A DNA stretch of 5,086 bases from Campylobacterales bacterium (GCA_027038235.1 JALVXV010000014.1:1-5086); one strand, 5' to 3'. Counted from the stretch's first letter, positions 1-4,800 are shown. Made by a program: numbers and translations. The notes: a model not told the origin generated them from the letters alone.

Positions 1-392
1 AAATATTTACACCCTCTTTTTTTTGCCTCTTTTAAATGCAAGATTGTTTGAAATATTGAAGGAGTAGTTAAACTCTTGCCTTCAATCCTCTCTTCATTGA
101 TAAAAAAACCTCTAGTTCCTTGCATAGCCACTTTGTAACCTAGATCTAAAAGGATAGAGTATATTGCACCTGCAGTTGTAGTTTTACCATTTGTACCAGT
201 TATGCCTACAATTTTTATATCATTTAAATTGAGCATATCTATCAACTCTTTAGGAGTTATGATACCTTTTATGTTGTTTTGATTTGTATCTGTTAAATAC
301 TTTTCATTTTGTGCAGTTTTTAAAAAATATGTATCACTATTGCATTGAGTAGTATCATCTGTAATAGTAAAATTATCAAATATCAATTTCAC
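1..392 (-). CDS. murE: UDP-N-acetylmuramyl-tripeptide synthetase MurE, N-terminal 130 residues (runs off left edge)
   Basis: MurE is the cytoplasmic Mur ligase that uses ATP to add the third amino acid, meso-diaminopimelate in most Gram-negatives, to UDP-MurNAc-L-Ala-D-Glu during peptidoglycan precursor synthesis. I translated this from the minus strand. The Mur-ligase P-loop GITGTNGKTTT lies at about residues 63-73, followed by AIYSILLDLGYKVA, then GTRGFF (92-97) and the TTPS motif (109-112), all typical of MurE. The first 50 residues correspond to the UDP-MurNAc binding domain, with 'TDDTTQ' where many MurE proteins have DDSR. I chose GTG at 392 because a GAAGG Shine-Dalgarno lies 8 nt upstream; an in-frame GTG at 407 has a poorer context. 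Only about a quarter to a third of the protein is present, so the central ligase residues and the DAP/Lys specificity loop are outside the window. It lies 73 bp after the TPR-like gene on the same strand and is probably co-transcribed. The family call is firm. Confidence 0.95.
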   Translation of the reverse strand, partial: MKLIFDNFTITDDTTQCNSDTYFLKTAQNEKYLTDTNQNNIKGIITPKELIDMLNLNDIKIVGITGTNGKTTTAGAIYSILLDLGYKVAMQGTRGFFINEERIEGKSLTTPSIFQTILHLKEAKKRGCKY

Positions 393-447
393 AAAAAATT
401 CCTTCACCCTAAGATAAAATTAACAGCAAAAAGTATATGATAAAAAA

Positions 448-479
448 GGCTCTAAGCTCTCTGTACTAGGCTCTAAGCT
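448..479 (-). repeat. Two direct copies of an 11-bp word at the 3' end of the TPR-like gene
   Basis: On the plus strand GGCTCTAAGCT occurs at 448-458 and again at 469-479, a 21-bp period. The second copy is inside the TPR-like gene and encodes its last residues and most of its stop codon; the first copy is in the spacer before murE. On the minus strand the outer copy is followed by six T, but I see no convincing stem, so I do not call a terminator. Relatives of the same word occur at 3515-3540 before rpsD. The rest of the 73-bp spacer holds a weak TATACT box (432-437) and the murE ribosome binding site. Confidence 0.7.
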
Positions 480-1068
480 TTTGTTTATTTTTCTCTTTTA
501 TCTTGTGGAGTACACTTTGTAGTTTTGTATCTTTTGGAAAGAGATTTATAGCTGCTTCACCATATGAAAAGGCAGTATCAATATAGTCGTTATCTATCAA
601 TCTATCTAAAAAATCAATAAACTCATCTTTTGAATTGATTAGAACTTTAGTACTAAACATTATATCTTCATATGCTCTTTTAAAGCTTCCTCTATCTTTA
701 ATAAGTTGGATAAAGTCACTATAGTTTATACTATTATCATCTTGATACTCATTGGCTAGATAACCGCTATCTAAAAGTCTATTTAACAATTCTACATCAA
801 AATCCATACTCTCTATAAGACTTTCAATAATCTCCTCAGCACTCTGCTCTTCTATCTCTTTTGTAACTTGATAATACTCATATATAGCTTGGGCTTTCTC
901 CTCATTTTCATTACCCATATCAGCTAACATAGCACAAATTTTCAACTCTTTATCATTTGGATACTCACTAAGTGCTAAAGAAAAATTTTGCAAAGCCTTA
1001 TCATATTCACCTTTAAAAAAATACTCTTCAGCCTTTGCTTTCAATCTCTCTTTTTTAAGTTTTGCCAT
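466..1068 (-). CDS. Small TPR-like protein of unknown function encoded between nifU-like and murE
   Basis: A 200-residue soluble protein with no signal peptide or membrane segment. After a very basic start (MAKLKKERLKAKA), residues 11-44 read as one tetratricopeptide repeat, with AEEYFFKGEYDKALQNFSLA followed by a P-N-D turn. A second, weaker TPR-like helix pair lies near 165-190 (DTAFSYGEAAINLFPKD). The middle (55-150) is acidic and helical-looking, without a motif I know. TPRs are protein-binding scaffolds, so a partner-binding role is inferred, but the partner is unknown. The start ATG lies 4 nt after the nifU-like stop, and the AGGA inside the nifU-like end is a weak, rather distant ribosome binding site, so translational coupling is likely. 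A hypothetical protein in this position between nifU-like and murE is something I recall from Campylobacter and Helicobacter. The last residues (KLRA) are encoded by an intergenic-type repeat, so the extreme C-terminus is probably not conserved. Confidence 0.8.
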   Translation of the reverse strand: MAKLKKERLKAKAEEYFFKGEYDKALQNFSLALSEYPNDKELKICAMLADMGNENEEKAQAIYEYYQVTKEIEEQSAEEIIESLIESMDFDVELLNRLLDSGYLANEYQDDNSINYSDFIQLIKDRGSFKRAYEDIMFSTKVLINSKDEFIDFLDRLIDNDYIDTAFSYGEAAINLFPKDTKLQSVLHKIKEKNKQKLRA

Positions 1069-1072
1069 AAGT

Positions 1073-1360
1073 TTAAGATCCTTTTGCTATCTCATCTATC
1101 ATATTTTCCATCCCAGGGGCAATATTTATCACCTCTATCTCAGGATGTATATCCATTCTAAGCTGTCTTTCTATACCATACTTAAGAGTTTGAGAACTTG
1201 CACTACATCCATGACAAGCACCCAAAAGTTGAACAAATACTTTTCCATTTTTAATATCCAAAAGCTTCATCCCGCCACCATCAAGTGCCAACATTGGAGC
1301 AACTTTTTCTAAAGATTTTTCCACAACTGGTCTTAACTCTTCATCGCTAAATGGTATCAT
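1073..1360 (-). CDS. NifU-like C-terminal-domain Fe-S scaffold/carrier protein
   Basis: A 95-residue protein made of essentially one NifU C-terminal domain (the Nfu family). Two such proteins usually share a [4Fe-4S] cluster through a conserved CxxC pair and deliver it to target enzymes in the cytoplasm. The pair is visible as C49-H-G-C52 in 'LLGACHGCSASSQTLKYGIE', preceded by the family's helix and 'LDGGGMKLLDI' (about 26-36). No N-terminal IscU domain or central ferredoxin domain is present, so this is the short stand-alone form, not full NifU. The ATG at 1360 has a good AGGA 7 nt upstream. It is the first gene of the nifU-like/TPR/murE group, separated from rplQ by 107 bp containing a hairpin and a candidate promoter. 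The client proteins cannot be told from sequence. Confidence 0.93.
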   Translation of the reverse strand: MIPFSDEELRPVVEKSLEKVAPMLALDGGGMKLLDIKNGKVFVQLLGACHGCSASSQTLKYGIERQLRMDIHPEIEVINIAPGMENMIDEIAKGS

Positions 1361-1398
1361 AATATATTCCTCACTCTTATAAGTAGCAATGTAATTTA

Positions 1399-1404
1399 AC
1401 TATA
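1399..1404 (-). promoter_or_regulatory. Candidate -10 box for the nifU-like/TPR/murE group
   Basis: On the minus strand TATAGT lies in a strongly A/T-rich stretch. It would start transcription near 1392 and give a leader of about 30 nt before the nifU-like ATG. There is no recognisable -35 hexamer, which is common for sigma-70 promoters in Campylobacter and relatives. A nearby TTATAA is an alternative. This is a weak call resting mainly on position. Confidence 0.3.
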
Positions 1405-1436
1405 TATTGGTTTAAAAGTTGATTAATTTTGAAGCT

Positions 1437-1460
1437 TGGGGGCAAAATACCCCCATTTTT
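1437..1460 (+). terminator. GC-rich hairpin with a T-tract in the plus-strand direction, between rplQ and nifU-like
   Basis: TGGGGG (1437-1442) and CCCCCA (1450-1455) form a 6-bp stem with a 7-nt loop (CAAAATA), followed by five T (1456-1460) on the plus strand. This is the form of an intrinsic terminator for plus-strand transcription. Read in the minus direction, the way rplQ is transcribed, the stem is the same but it is followed by AAGCTTC without a U-run. It would then be only a weak terminator, or a 3'-end stabilising or processing hairpin for the alpha-operon mRNA. It is by far the strongest GC hairpin in this spacer. Confidence 0.55.
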
Positions 1461-1467
1461 AGAAGTA

Positions 1468-1818
1468 TTAAACTAGCTCTATAAAAGCCATAGAGGCTGC
1501 ATCACCTCTTCTAAGTCTTGTTTTTATAATTCTTGTATAGCCACCATTTCTCTCTAAATATTTTGGTGCTATCTCATTTACAAGTTTTTTTGTAGCCTCT
1601 TTATTTTGCAAAGATGCAAAGACTGCCCTATGTGCATTAAAATCACCCTTCTTTGCCGTAGTTAAAAGCTTTTCAAAATATCTTCTAAGCTCCTTTGCTT
1701 TCTGCAAAGTAGTCTCTATTTTGCCACTATTTATAAGTGCAATACTGAGATTTTTAAGTAATGCCGCTCTATGAGTGCTAGTTCTACCTAGCTTTCTATA
1801 TCCATGCTTATGTCTCAT
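1468..1818 (-). CDS. rplQ: 50S ribosomal protein L17 (bL17)
   Basis: L17 is a large-subunit protein near the peptide exit tunnel region and the usual last gene of the bacterial alpha operon. The N-terminus MRHKHGYRKLGRTSTHRAAL matches the family signature, and the end has the typical NGGYTRIIKTRLRRGDAA segment. Its 116 residues are normal for the family. Two ATG codons are adjacent (1821 and 1818). I prefer 1818 because family members begin M-R-H and the AAGGG in the rpoA end is then 7 nt away rather than 4. The upstream ATG directly abuts the rpoA stop, so translation is almost certainly coupled to rpoA. No clear minus-strand U-run terminator follows. Confidence 0.97.
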   Translation of the reverse strand: MRHKHGYRKLGRTSTHRAALLKNLSIALINSGKIETTLQKAKELRRYFEKLLTTAKKGDFNAHRAVFASLQNKEATKKLVNEIAPKYLERNGGYTRIIKTRLRRGDAASMAFIELV

Positions 1819-1821
1819 CAT

Positions 1822-2838
1822 TTATCCCTTTTTTTCTTGTTGTTTTAACTCTTCAATCTTTTTACTTAACAAGTTCAAAGTATCCTCATCCAATTCCATA
1901 CCTACAGGAAAATCTATCTCATTCATCTTTTGTATGATCTCTTCAAGAGACTTTTTACCTAGATTTTTTATCGCTTTAAGTTCGCCCTCACTCATGATTG
2001 CCAATTCACCTATATATTTTAAACCGGCTCTCTCTAAGCAATTTGAACTTCTTACACTAAGTTTTAAAGTATCAATGCTTTGAAGAAGTTTTGATATTTC
2101 AGAGCTATTTTCCTGAGTATTTATTCCTGTTTGAAAATCACTATCCATGATCTTATTGAACACACTTAGCTGCTCATTCATAGCCATTATAGAGTTTTTA
2201 AAAGCATCCACAGGATCTATCTGACCATCTGTTTCAATAGTAAAGATGATCTTTTCATAGTTAGGATTGTCTTCAACCAAAACTTTTTCTATCTCATATA
2301 CAGCCTTCCTAACAGGTGTAAAAAATGCATCAAGTGCTATGTAGCCAGAATCTAGTTCATCTCTTACATCTTCACTTGCAACATAACCTATACCCTTCTC
2401 AACAATAATAGAAAAGTTTAACTCTGCATCTTCATTCAATGTTGCAAGATAGCTATCTGGATTGACAACACTTACTTCACTATTTTGCAAATCACTACCT
2501 TTTAGCTCCTTAGGACCTGTAAAGGTATAATTTACAACAACTCTATTGTTTGCTTCATCATTTATCTTAAATCTTATATTCTTAAGATTTATTATAAAAA
2601 ATGCTACATCTTCAAGCATTCCTCTAATGCTATCAAATTCATGAGTTACCCCCTCTATTTTCAAGCCTATTGGAGCATATCCTACACTACTTGAAAATAA
2701 GAGTCTTCTTAGGGGGTGAGCTAAAGTGATGGCAAATCCATTTTCAAATGGGTAAGCATGTACTTCAGCTACATTTTCATCTAACTTTTTGACTTCTAGT
2801 TCTGTTGGCATATATGGTGTTACTTTTATCTTATTCAT
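1822..2838 (-). CDS. rpoA: DNA-directed RNA polymerase subunit alpha
   Basis: The alpha subunit dimerises to start assembly of RNA polymerase, and its C-terminal domain contacts promoter UP elements and activators. The N-terminal domain spans about residues 1-230, with the dimer and beta-contact motif AHPLRRLLFSS (40-50) and 'GVTHEFDSIRGMLEDV' (63-78). A variable linker (232-248) follows, then the alpha-CTD (about 250-315) with LSVRSSNCLERAG. R263 and N266 there match the DNA-contacting R265 and N268 of E. coli, and LGKKS at 293-297 is the second DNA-contact element. A charged helical tail (316-338) ends in a lysine-rich stretch. The 338-residue length is normal for Campylobacterota. It starts 14 nt after rpsD with GAGG 6 nt upstream of the ATG. 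It is co-transcribed with the ribosomal protein genes, which links polymerase and ribosome supply. Confidence 0.98.
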   Translation of the reverse strand: MNKIKVTPYMPTELEVKKLDENVAEVHAYPFENGFAITLAHPLRRLLFSSSVGYAPIGLKIEGVTHEFDSIRGMLEDVAFFIINLKNIRFKINDEANNRVVVNYTFTGPKELKGSDLQNSEVSVVNPDSYLATLNEDAELNFSIIVEKGIGYVASEDVRDELDSGYIALDAFFTPVRKAVYEIEKVLVEDNPNYEKIIFTIETDGQIDPVDAFKNSIMAMNEQLSVFNKIMDSDFQTGINTQENSSEISKLLQSIDTLKLSVRSSNCLERAGLKYIGELAIMSEGELKAIKNLGKKSLEEIIQKMNEIDFPVGMELDEDTLNLLSKKIEELKQQEKKG

Positions 2839-2852
2839 ATCAGGCCTCTTTA

Positions 2853-3479
2853 TTATTTAGAGTACAATTCGACTATATATCTCTCTTCTACAGGGATAAC
2901 AACCTCTTCTCTCTCAGGAATTCTAGTAAATATACCAAAAACCTTCTCTTTATCAACATCAACCCATGGAACTATACCAGTTTGAGCTGTAAGCTCTATT
3001 GCTCTTACGATTTGTGGATTGCTTCTTGATCTCTCTCTTACCTCTACCTTTTGACCAGGTTTTACCCTATATGATGGAATATCTACCTTTTTGCCATCGA
3101 CTAAAATATGGCCATGGGTTACAAGCTGTCTTGCAAATCTTCTAGTAGTAGCAAATCCCATTCTATAAACTACATTATCAAGTCTTCTCTCAAGAAGTTG
3201 TATAAGATTTTCACCCGTATTACCTTGGGCTCTATTGGCATCACTAAAAAGTCTTCTAAACTGCTTTTCGCTTACACCATACATAAATTTTGCTTTTTGC
3301 TTCTCTCTTAGTTGCAAGCCGTATTCACTCACCTTTGATCTTCTTTGTCCATGTTGACCTGGAGCATAAGGTCTCTTATCAATAGCACTCTTACCAGCAA
3401 GTCTTCTCTCGCCTTTTAGTGCTAGACTAGCTCCTAGTCTTCTTTCTAACTTTTCAACCGGTCCTCTATATCTTGCCAT
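2853..3479 (-). CDS. rpsD: 30S ribosomal protein S4 (uS4), zinc-free form
   Basis: S4 binds 16S rRNA early in 30S assembly. In E. coli it also represses the alpha operon by binding the mRNA leader. The 208-residue protein starts MARYRGPVEKLERRLGASLA, has the 'RPYAPGQHGQRR' segment (36-47), and carries the S4 RNA-binding domain at about 98-160 (RRLDNVVYRMGFATTRRFAR, then HGHILVDGKKVDIPSYRVKPG). There is no cysteine in the protein, so this is the zinc-independent (C-minus) type. The ATG at 3479 has AGGAG 7 nt upstream. It lies 408 bp after rpsK, far more than other spacings in this operon, but only 14 nt before rpoA. It may therefore have its own transcript in addition to read-through from rpmJ. 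Confidence 0.98.
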   Translation of the reverse strand: MARYRGPVEKLERRLGASLALKGERRLAGKSAIDKRPYAPGQHGQRRSKVSEYGLQLREKQKAKFMYGVSEKQFRRLFSDANRAQGNTGENLIQLLERRLDNVVYRMGFATTRRFARQLVTHGHILVDGKKVDIPSYRVKPGQKVEVRERSRSNPQIVRAIELTAQTGIVPWVDVDKEKVFGIFTRIPEREEVVIPVEERYIVELYSK

Positions 3480-3504
3480 TATCTATCTCCTAAATAACCA
3501 TTTT

Positions 3505-3535
3505 AAAAAAGCTCAGAGCTTAGAGCTAAGAGCTT
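3505..3535 (-). terminator. Terminator-like hairpin with T-run just upstream of rpsD
   Basis: On the minus strand AAGCTC (3535-3530) pairs with GAGCTT (3514-3509), with a small 2x2 internal loop and an inner AGCT/AGCT pairing (3527-3524 with 3520-3517) around a 3-nt loop. The 3' arm runs into six T (3510-3505). The shape is that of an intrinsic terminator or attenuator, about 30 nt before the rpsD ATG. Because rpsD, rpoA and rplQ are essential, it cannot be fully efficient, so partial or conditional termination is the most it could do. It may equally be a by-product of the 14-bp-period repeat. Confidence 0.35.
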
Positions 3536-3540
3536 AGAGT
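3515..3540. repeat. 14-bp-period repeat of AGAGCTTAGAG
   Basis: AGAGCTTAGAGC (3515-3526) and AGAGCTTAGAG (3529-3539) follow each other with a 14-bp period. The first copy is identical, in reverse complement, to GCTCTAAGCTCT at 449-460, more than 3 kb away. The word is internally near-palindromic (AGCT), which produces the terminator-like hairpin described separately. Confidence 0.75.
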
Positions 3541-3541
3541 A

Positions 3542-3573
3542 GGTGTAAAGGGGTAAAGGTGTAAAGGGGTAAA
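3542..3573. repeat. Two perfect tandem copies of a 16-bp unit
   Basis: GGTGTAAAGGGGTAAA is repeated exactly at 3542-3557 and 3558-3573, followed by GGTA. Each unit is itself made of two related halves (GGTGTAAA and GGGGTAAA), so it can also be seen as four 8-bp units. The strand bias is strong: purine and T only on the plus strand. Sixteen is not a multiple of three, which argues against coding use. Confidence 0.9.
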
Positions 3574-3593
3574 GGTACTTAAATTCTATATTC

Positions 3594-3602
3594 ATAATAG
3601 CA
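3594..3602 (-). promoter_or_regulatory. Candidate extended -10 promoter for rpsD-rpoA-rplQ
   Basis: On the minus strand TGCTATTAT reads as an extended -10 element (TGn followed by TATTAT, 3599-3594). At the usual distance there is only a poor -35 (TGGTAA). Initiation would be near 3587 and give a leader of about 108 nt containing the 16-bp repeats and the terminator-like hairpin. Position after a long hairpin block and before the S4 gene makes an internal promoter plausible, but the motif alone is common in A/T-rich DNA. Confidence 0.35.
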
Positions 3603-3633
3603 CCCCTATCAAATCTTTACCACTATTTACTCA

Positions 3634-3654
3634 ATCCTAAATTCTAAATCCTAA
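3634..3654. repeat. Three tandem heptamers ATCCTAA / ATTCTAA / ATCCTAA
   Basis: The three heptamers lie directly end to end at 3634-3640, 3641-3647 and 3648-3654; the middle one differs at one base. They directly abut the first 29-bp unit. Short low-complexity runs of this kind are familiar from intergenic DNA of low-GC bacteria, and no function can be assigned. Confidence 0.7.
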
Positions 3655-3730
3655 CATTCACCTAATGGTGAAAAAAATCTTTTCATTCACTTTGCAGTGA
3701 AAAAAATCTTTTCATTCACTTTGCAGTGAA
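3655..3730. repeat. 2.6 tandem copies of a 29-bp hairpin-forming unit
   Basis: Units start at 3655, 3684 and 3713; the third is cut after 18 bp. Each is CATTCAC, six variable bases, GTG, then AAAAAAATCTTTT. Units 1 and 2 are identical in all 23 flanking bases and differ in five of the six central bases (CTAATG against TTTGCA). Each forms a 6-bp hairpin with a 4-nt loop: TTCACC/GGTGAA (3657-3672), TTCACT/AGTGAA (3686-3701), and the same at 3715-3730. The closing pair changes from C-G to T-A together on both sides. On the transcribed strand the loop of units 2 and 3 is GCAA, a GNRA-type tetraloop; that of unit 1 is ATTA. Confidence 0.9.
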
Positions 3731-3731
3731 T

Positions 3732-3780
3732 TAACCGAAAATCTACCTCGCTTTACTCGCTACGATTTTCTTCAAGGTTA
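3732..3780. repeat. Inverted repeat: bulged 12-bp stem
   Basis: TAACC plus GAAAATC (3732-3743) pairs with GATTTTC (3764-3770) and, after a 5-nt bulge (TTCAA), with GGTTA (3776-3780). The inside holds a CTCGCT direct repeat (3748-3753 and 3757-3762) and no strong inner stem. On the transcribed strand there is no U-run next to the stem, so it does not look like a terminator. Confidence 0.7.
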
Positions 3781-3787
3781 CAATTCC

Positions 3788-3837
3788 TTCTCGTGTTCGT
3801 CACTAAAATCCTTGATTTTAGGACTCACACATGAGAA
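3788..3837. repeat. Inverted repeat: 19-bp interrupted stem
   Basis: From outside in, TTCTC (3788) pairs with GAGAA (3833-3837), GTGT (3793) with ACAC (3827), GT (3799) with AC (3823), and CTAAAATC (3803-3810) with GATTTTAG (3814-3821), around a 3-nt loop. The small internal loops between these blocks are 1-2 nt wide. An alternative small palindrome, ATGAG-AA-CTCAT (3831-3842), overlaps its outer right arm, so the two are mutually exclusive. Confidence 0.8.
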
Positions 3838-3843
3838 CTCATA

Positions 3844-3891
3844 GTAAAACCTATAAAACGATAAGCAGTTATCGTTTTATTACGGTTTTAC
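3844..3891. repeat. Inverted repeat: 20-bp stem overlapping the rpsK stop codon
   Basis: GTAAAACC (3844-3851) pairs with GGTTTTAC (3884-3891), and inside it ATAAAACGATAA (3853-3864) pairs perfectly with TTATCGTTTTAT (3869-3880) around a 4-nt loop. The only flaw is a 1x3 internal loop. In the mRNA the outer arm contains the rpsK stop codon (3890-3888), so a ribosome terminating on rpsK would hold this arm open. There is no adjacent U-run. It is the longest stem in the window and a plausible RNase III or mRNA-end stabilising structure. Confidence 0.85.
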
Positions 3892-4280
3892 ACTCGTCTT
3901 CTTTTTGGTGGTCTGCATCCATTGTGAGGTAATGGGGTTATATCTTTAAAAAATGTTACTTTTATACCCTCATGTGCACCTACACTCTTTACTGCAGTCT
4001 CTCTACCACTTCCAGGTCCTTGGACTTTTATGCCTACCTCTTTTATGCCATGTTCAGTTGCTTTATTTAGTGCATCTTCTACTGCCTGTTGGGCTGCATA
4101 TGGAGTTGATTTTTTACTTCCTTTAAACCCAAGACTTCCTGCACTACTCCAAGCTATGACATTTCCCATCTCATCTGTTACTGTAATAACGGTATTGTTA
4201 AATGTTGCAGAGATATAAACTACACCCTTTGCAATATTTTTCTTCACAACCTTTTTTCTAGTTACTTTTCTTTTTGCCAT
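3888..4280 (-). CDS. rpsK: 30S ribosomal protein S11 (uS11)
   Basis: S11 is a platform protein of the 30S subunit that contacts 16S rRNA near the E site and mRNA exit. The 130 residues show the basic N-terminus (MAKRKVTRKKVVKKN), the conserved core 'YISATFNNTVITVTDEMGN' (22-40), VQGPGSGRE (86-94) and the invariant C-terminal TPLPHNGCRPPKRRRV. The ATG at 4280 lies 12 nt after rpsM and has AAGG 8 nt upstream. Its stop codon lies inside the outer arm of a long hairpin, and a 408-bp gap separates it from rpsD. Confidence 0.98.
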   Translation of the reverse strand: MAKRKVTRKKVVKKNIAKGVVYISATFNNTVITVTDEMGNVIAWSSAGSLGFKGSKKSTPYAAQQAVEDALNKATEHGIKEVGIKVQGPGSGRETAVKSVGAHEGIKVTFFKDITPLPHNGCRPPKRRRV

Positions 4281-4292
4281 CTATTACACCTT

Positions 4293-4661
4293 TTACTTTG
4301 CAGCAGAACCGACAGTCTTTTTTCTGCCTTTTCTAGTTCTTGCATTTGTTTTTGTTTTTTGACCACGAACAGGCAAACCTCTTCTATGTCTTAGGCCTCT
4401 ATAATTTCCCAAATCCATCAATGCTTTGATATCCATTGCTACTTGCTTTCTAAGATCACCTTCAACTGTATAATTTTTTTGGATCTCCTGTCTTATAGAT
4501 GCTGCCTCCTCTTCGGTAAGCTCATTAACTCTCTTATCAAATGAGATTCCAGTAGCAGTTAAAATATCTCTTGATGTTTTAAGTCCAATTCCATAAATGT
4601 ATGTTAAAGCATACTCAATTCTTTTTTTCATTGGTAAGTCCACACCAGCAATTCTTGCCAT
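4293..4661 (-). CDS. rpsM: 30S ribosomal protein S13 (uS13)
   Basis: S13 sits in the head of the 30S subunit, contacts the P-site tRNA and forms bridges to the 50S. The 122 residues start MARIAGVDLPMKKRIEYALT, carry the helix-two-turns-helix region 'YIYGIGLKTSRDIL' (21-34), and end with the conserved basic tail GNYRGLRHRRGLPVRGQKTK (85-104) plus NARTRKG. I chose the ATG at 4661: AAGGA is 7 nt upstream and the family begins M-A-R-I. An in-frame TTG directly before it (4664) is not needed. It starts 4 nt after the rpmJ stop. Confidence 0.98.
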   Translation of the reverse strand: MARIAGVDLPMKKRIEYALTYIYGIGLKTSRDILTATGISFDKRVNELTEEEAASIRQEIQKNYTVEGDLRKQVAMDIKALMDLGNYRGLRHRRGLPVRGQKTKTNARTRKGRKKTVGSAAK

Positions 4662-4665
4662 CAAA

Positions 4666-4779
4666 TCATCCTTGTCTTTGTTTATGTTTAGGGTTTACAC
4701 AGATTACTCTAAGTGCACCTCTTCTCTTAATGATCTTGCATTTAGCACACATCTTTTTGACACTAGGTCTAACTTTCAC
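4666..4779 (-). CDS. rpmJ: 50S ribosomal protein L36 (bL36), zinc-ribbon form
   Basis: A 37-residue protein of the large subunit with family-typical length and the start KVRPSVKKMCAKCKIIKRR. The zinc-binding set is complete: C11, C14, C27 and H32. This is the zinc-containing form; some bacteria carry a zinc-free paralog elsewhere. It starts with GTG at 4779 and has a strong AAGGAG 6 nt upstream (4791-4786). It is the first gene after a promoter and a structured leader, so it heads the alpha operon here. Ribosome access to its start is what the leader pseudoknot would most directly affect. Confidence 0.97.
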   Translation of the reverse strand: MKVRPSVKKMCAKCKIIKRRGALRVICVNPKHKQRQG

Positions 4780-4800
4780 TTCAAACTCCTTGTGTTAATT

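Larger units (their letters stand above)
3480..3887. other. 408-bp gene-free gap inside the alpha operon, filled with repeats and hairpins
   Basis: No ORF with family resemblance is present on either strand. In transcription order (right to left) it holds the following. A 20-bp stem (3844-3891), a 19-bp interrupted stem (3788-3837) and a bulged stem (3732-3780) come first. Next are 2.6 copies of a 29-bp unit (3655-3730), three heptamers ATCCTAA/ATTCTAA/ATCCTAA (3634-3654) and a candidate extended -10 promoter (3594-3602). Last are two 16-bp repeats (3542-3573), a 14-bp-period repeat with a terminator-like hairpin (3505-3540), and the rpsD ribosome binding site. I know of no element with this make-up. 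It could be a mosaic intergenic repeat insertion, a regulatory RNA region for rpsD-rpoA-rplQ, or both. Confidence 0.85.

Noticed and set aside
432..437. TATACT as a separate murE promoter
   Set aside because: There is no supporting -35 or extended -10, and murE follows the TPR-like gene closely on the same strand, so co-transcription is simpler.
1775..2083. Plus-strand reading frame of about 100 codons
   Set aside because: It lies antisense over rplQ and rpoA, its translation is low-complexity (Ser, Phe, Leu, Ile) and it has no family resemblance; it is a shadow of the real genes.
2805..3311. Two plus-strand reading frames antisense to rpsD and the rpoA start
   Set aside because: Both are antisense to certain ribosomal protein and polymerase coding sequence, with no convincing ribosome binding site or motif.
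3655..3730. CRISPR-like array (about 29-bp repeats)
   Set aside because: The units are directly contiguous with no unique spacers, only 2.6 copies exist, and the variable part is six bases inside a hairpin; no cas gene is near.
4030..4218. Plus-strand reading frame antisense to rpsK
   Set aside because: Fully inside rpsK on the opposite strand, with a hydrophobic, low-complexity product typical of antisense shadows.
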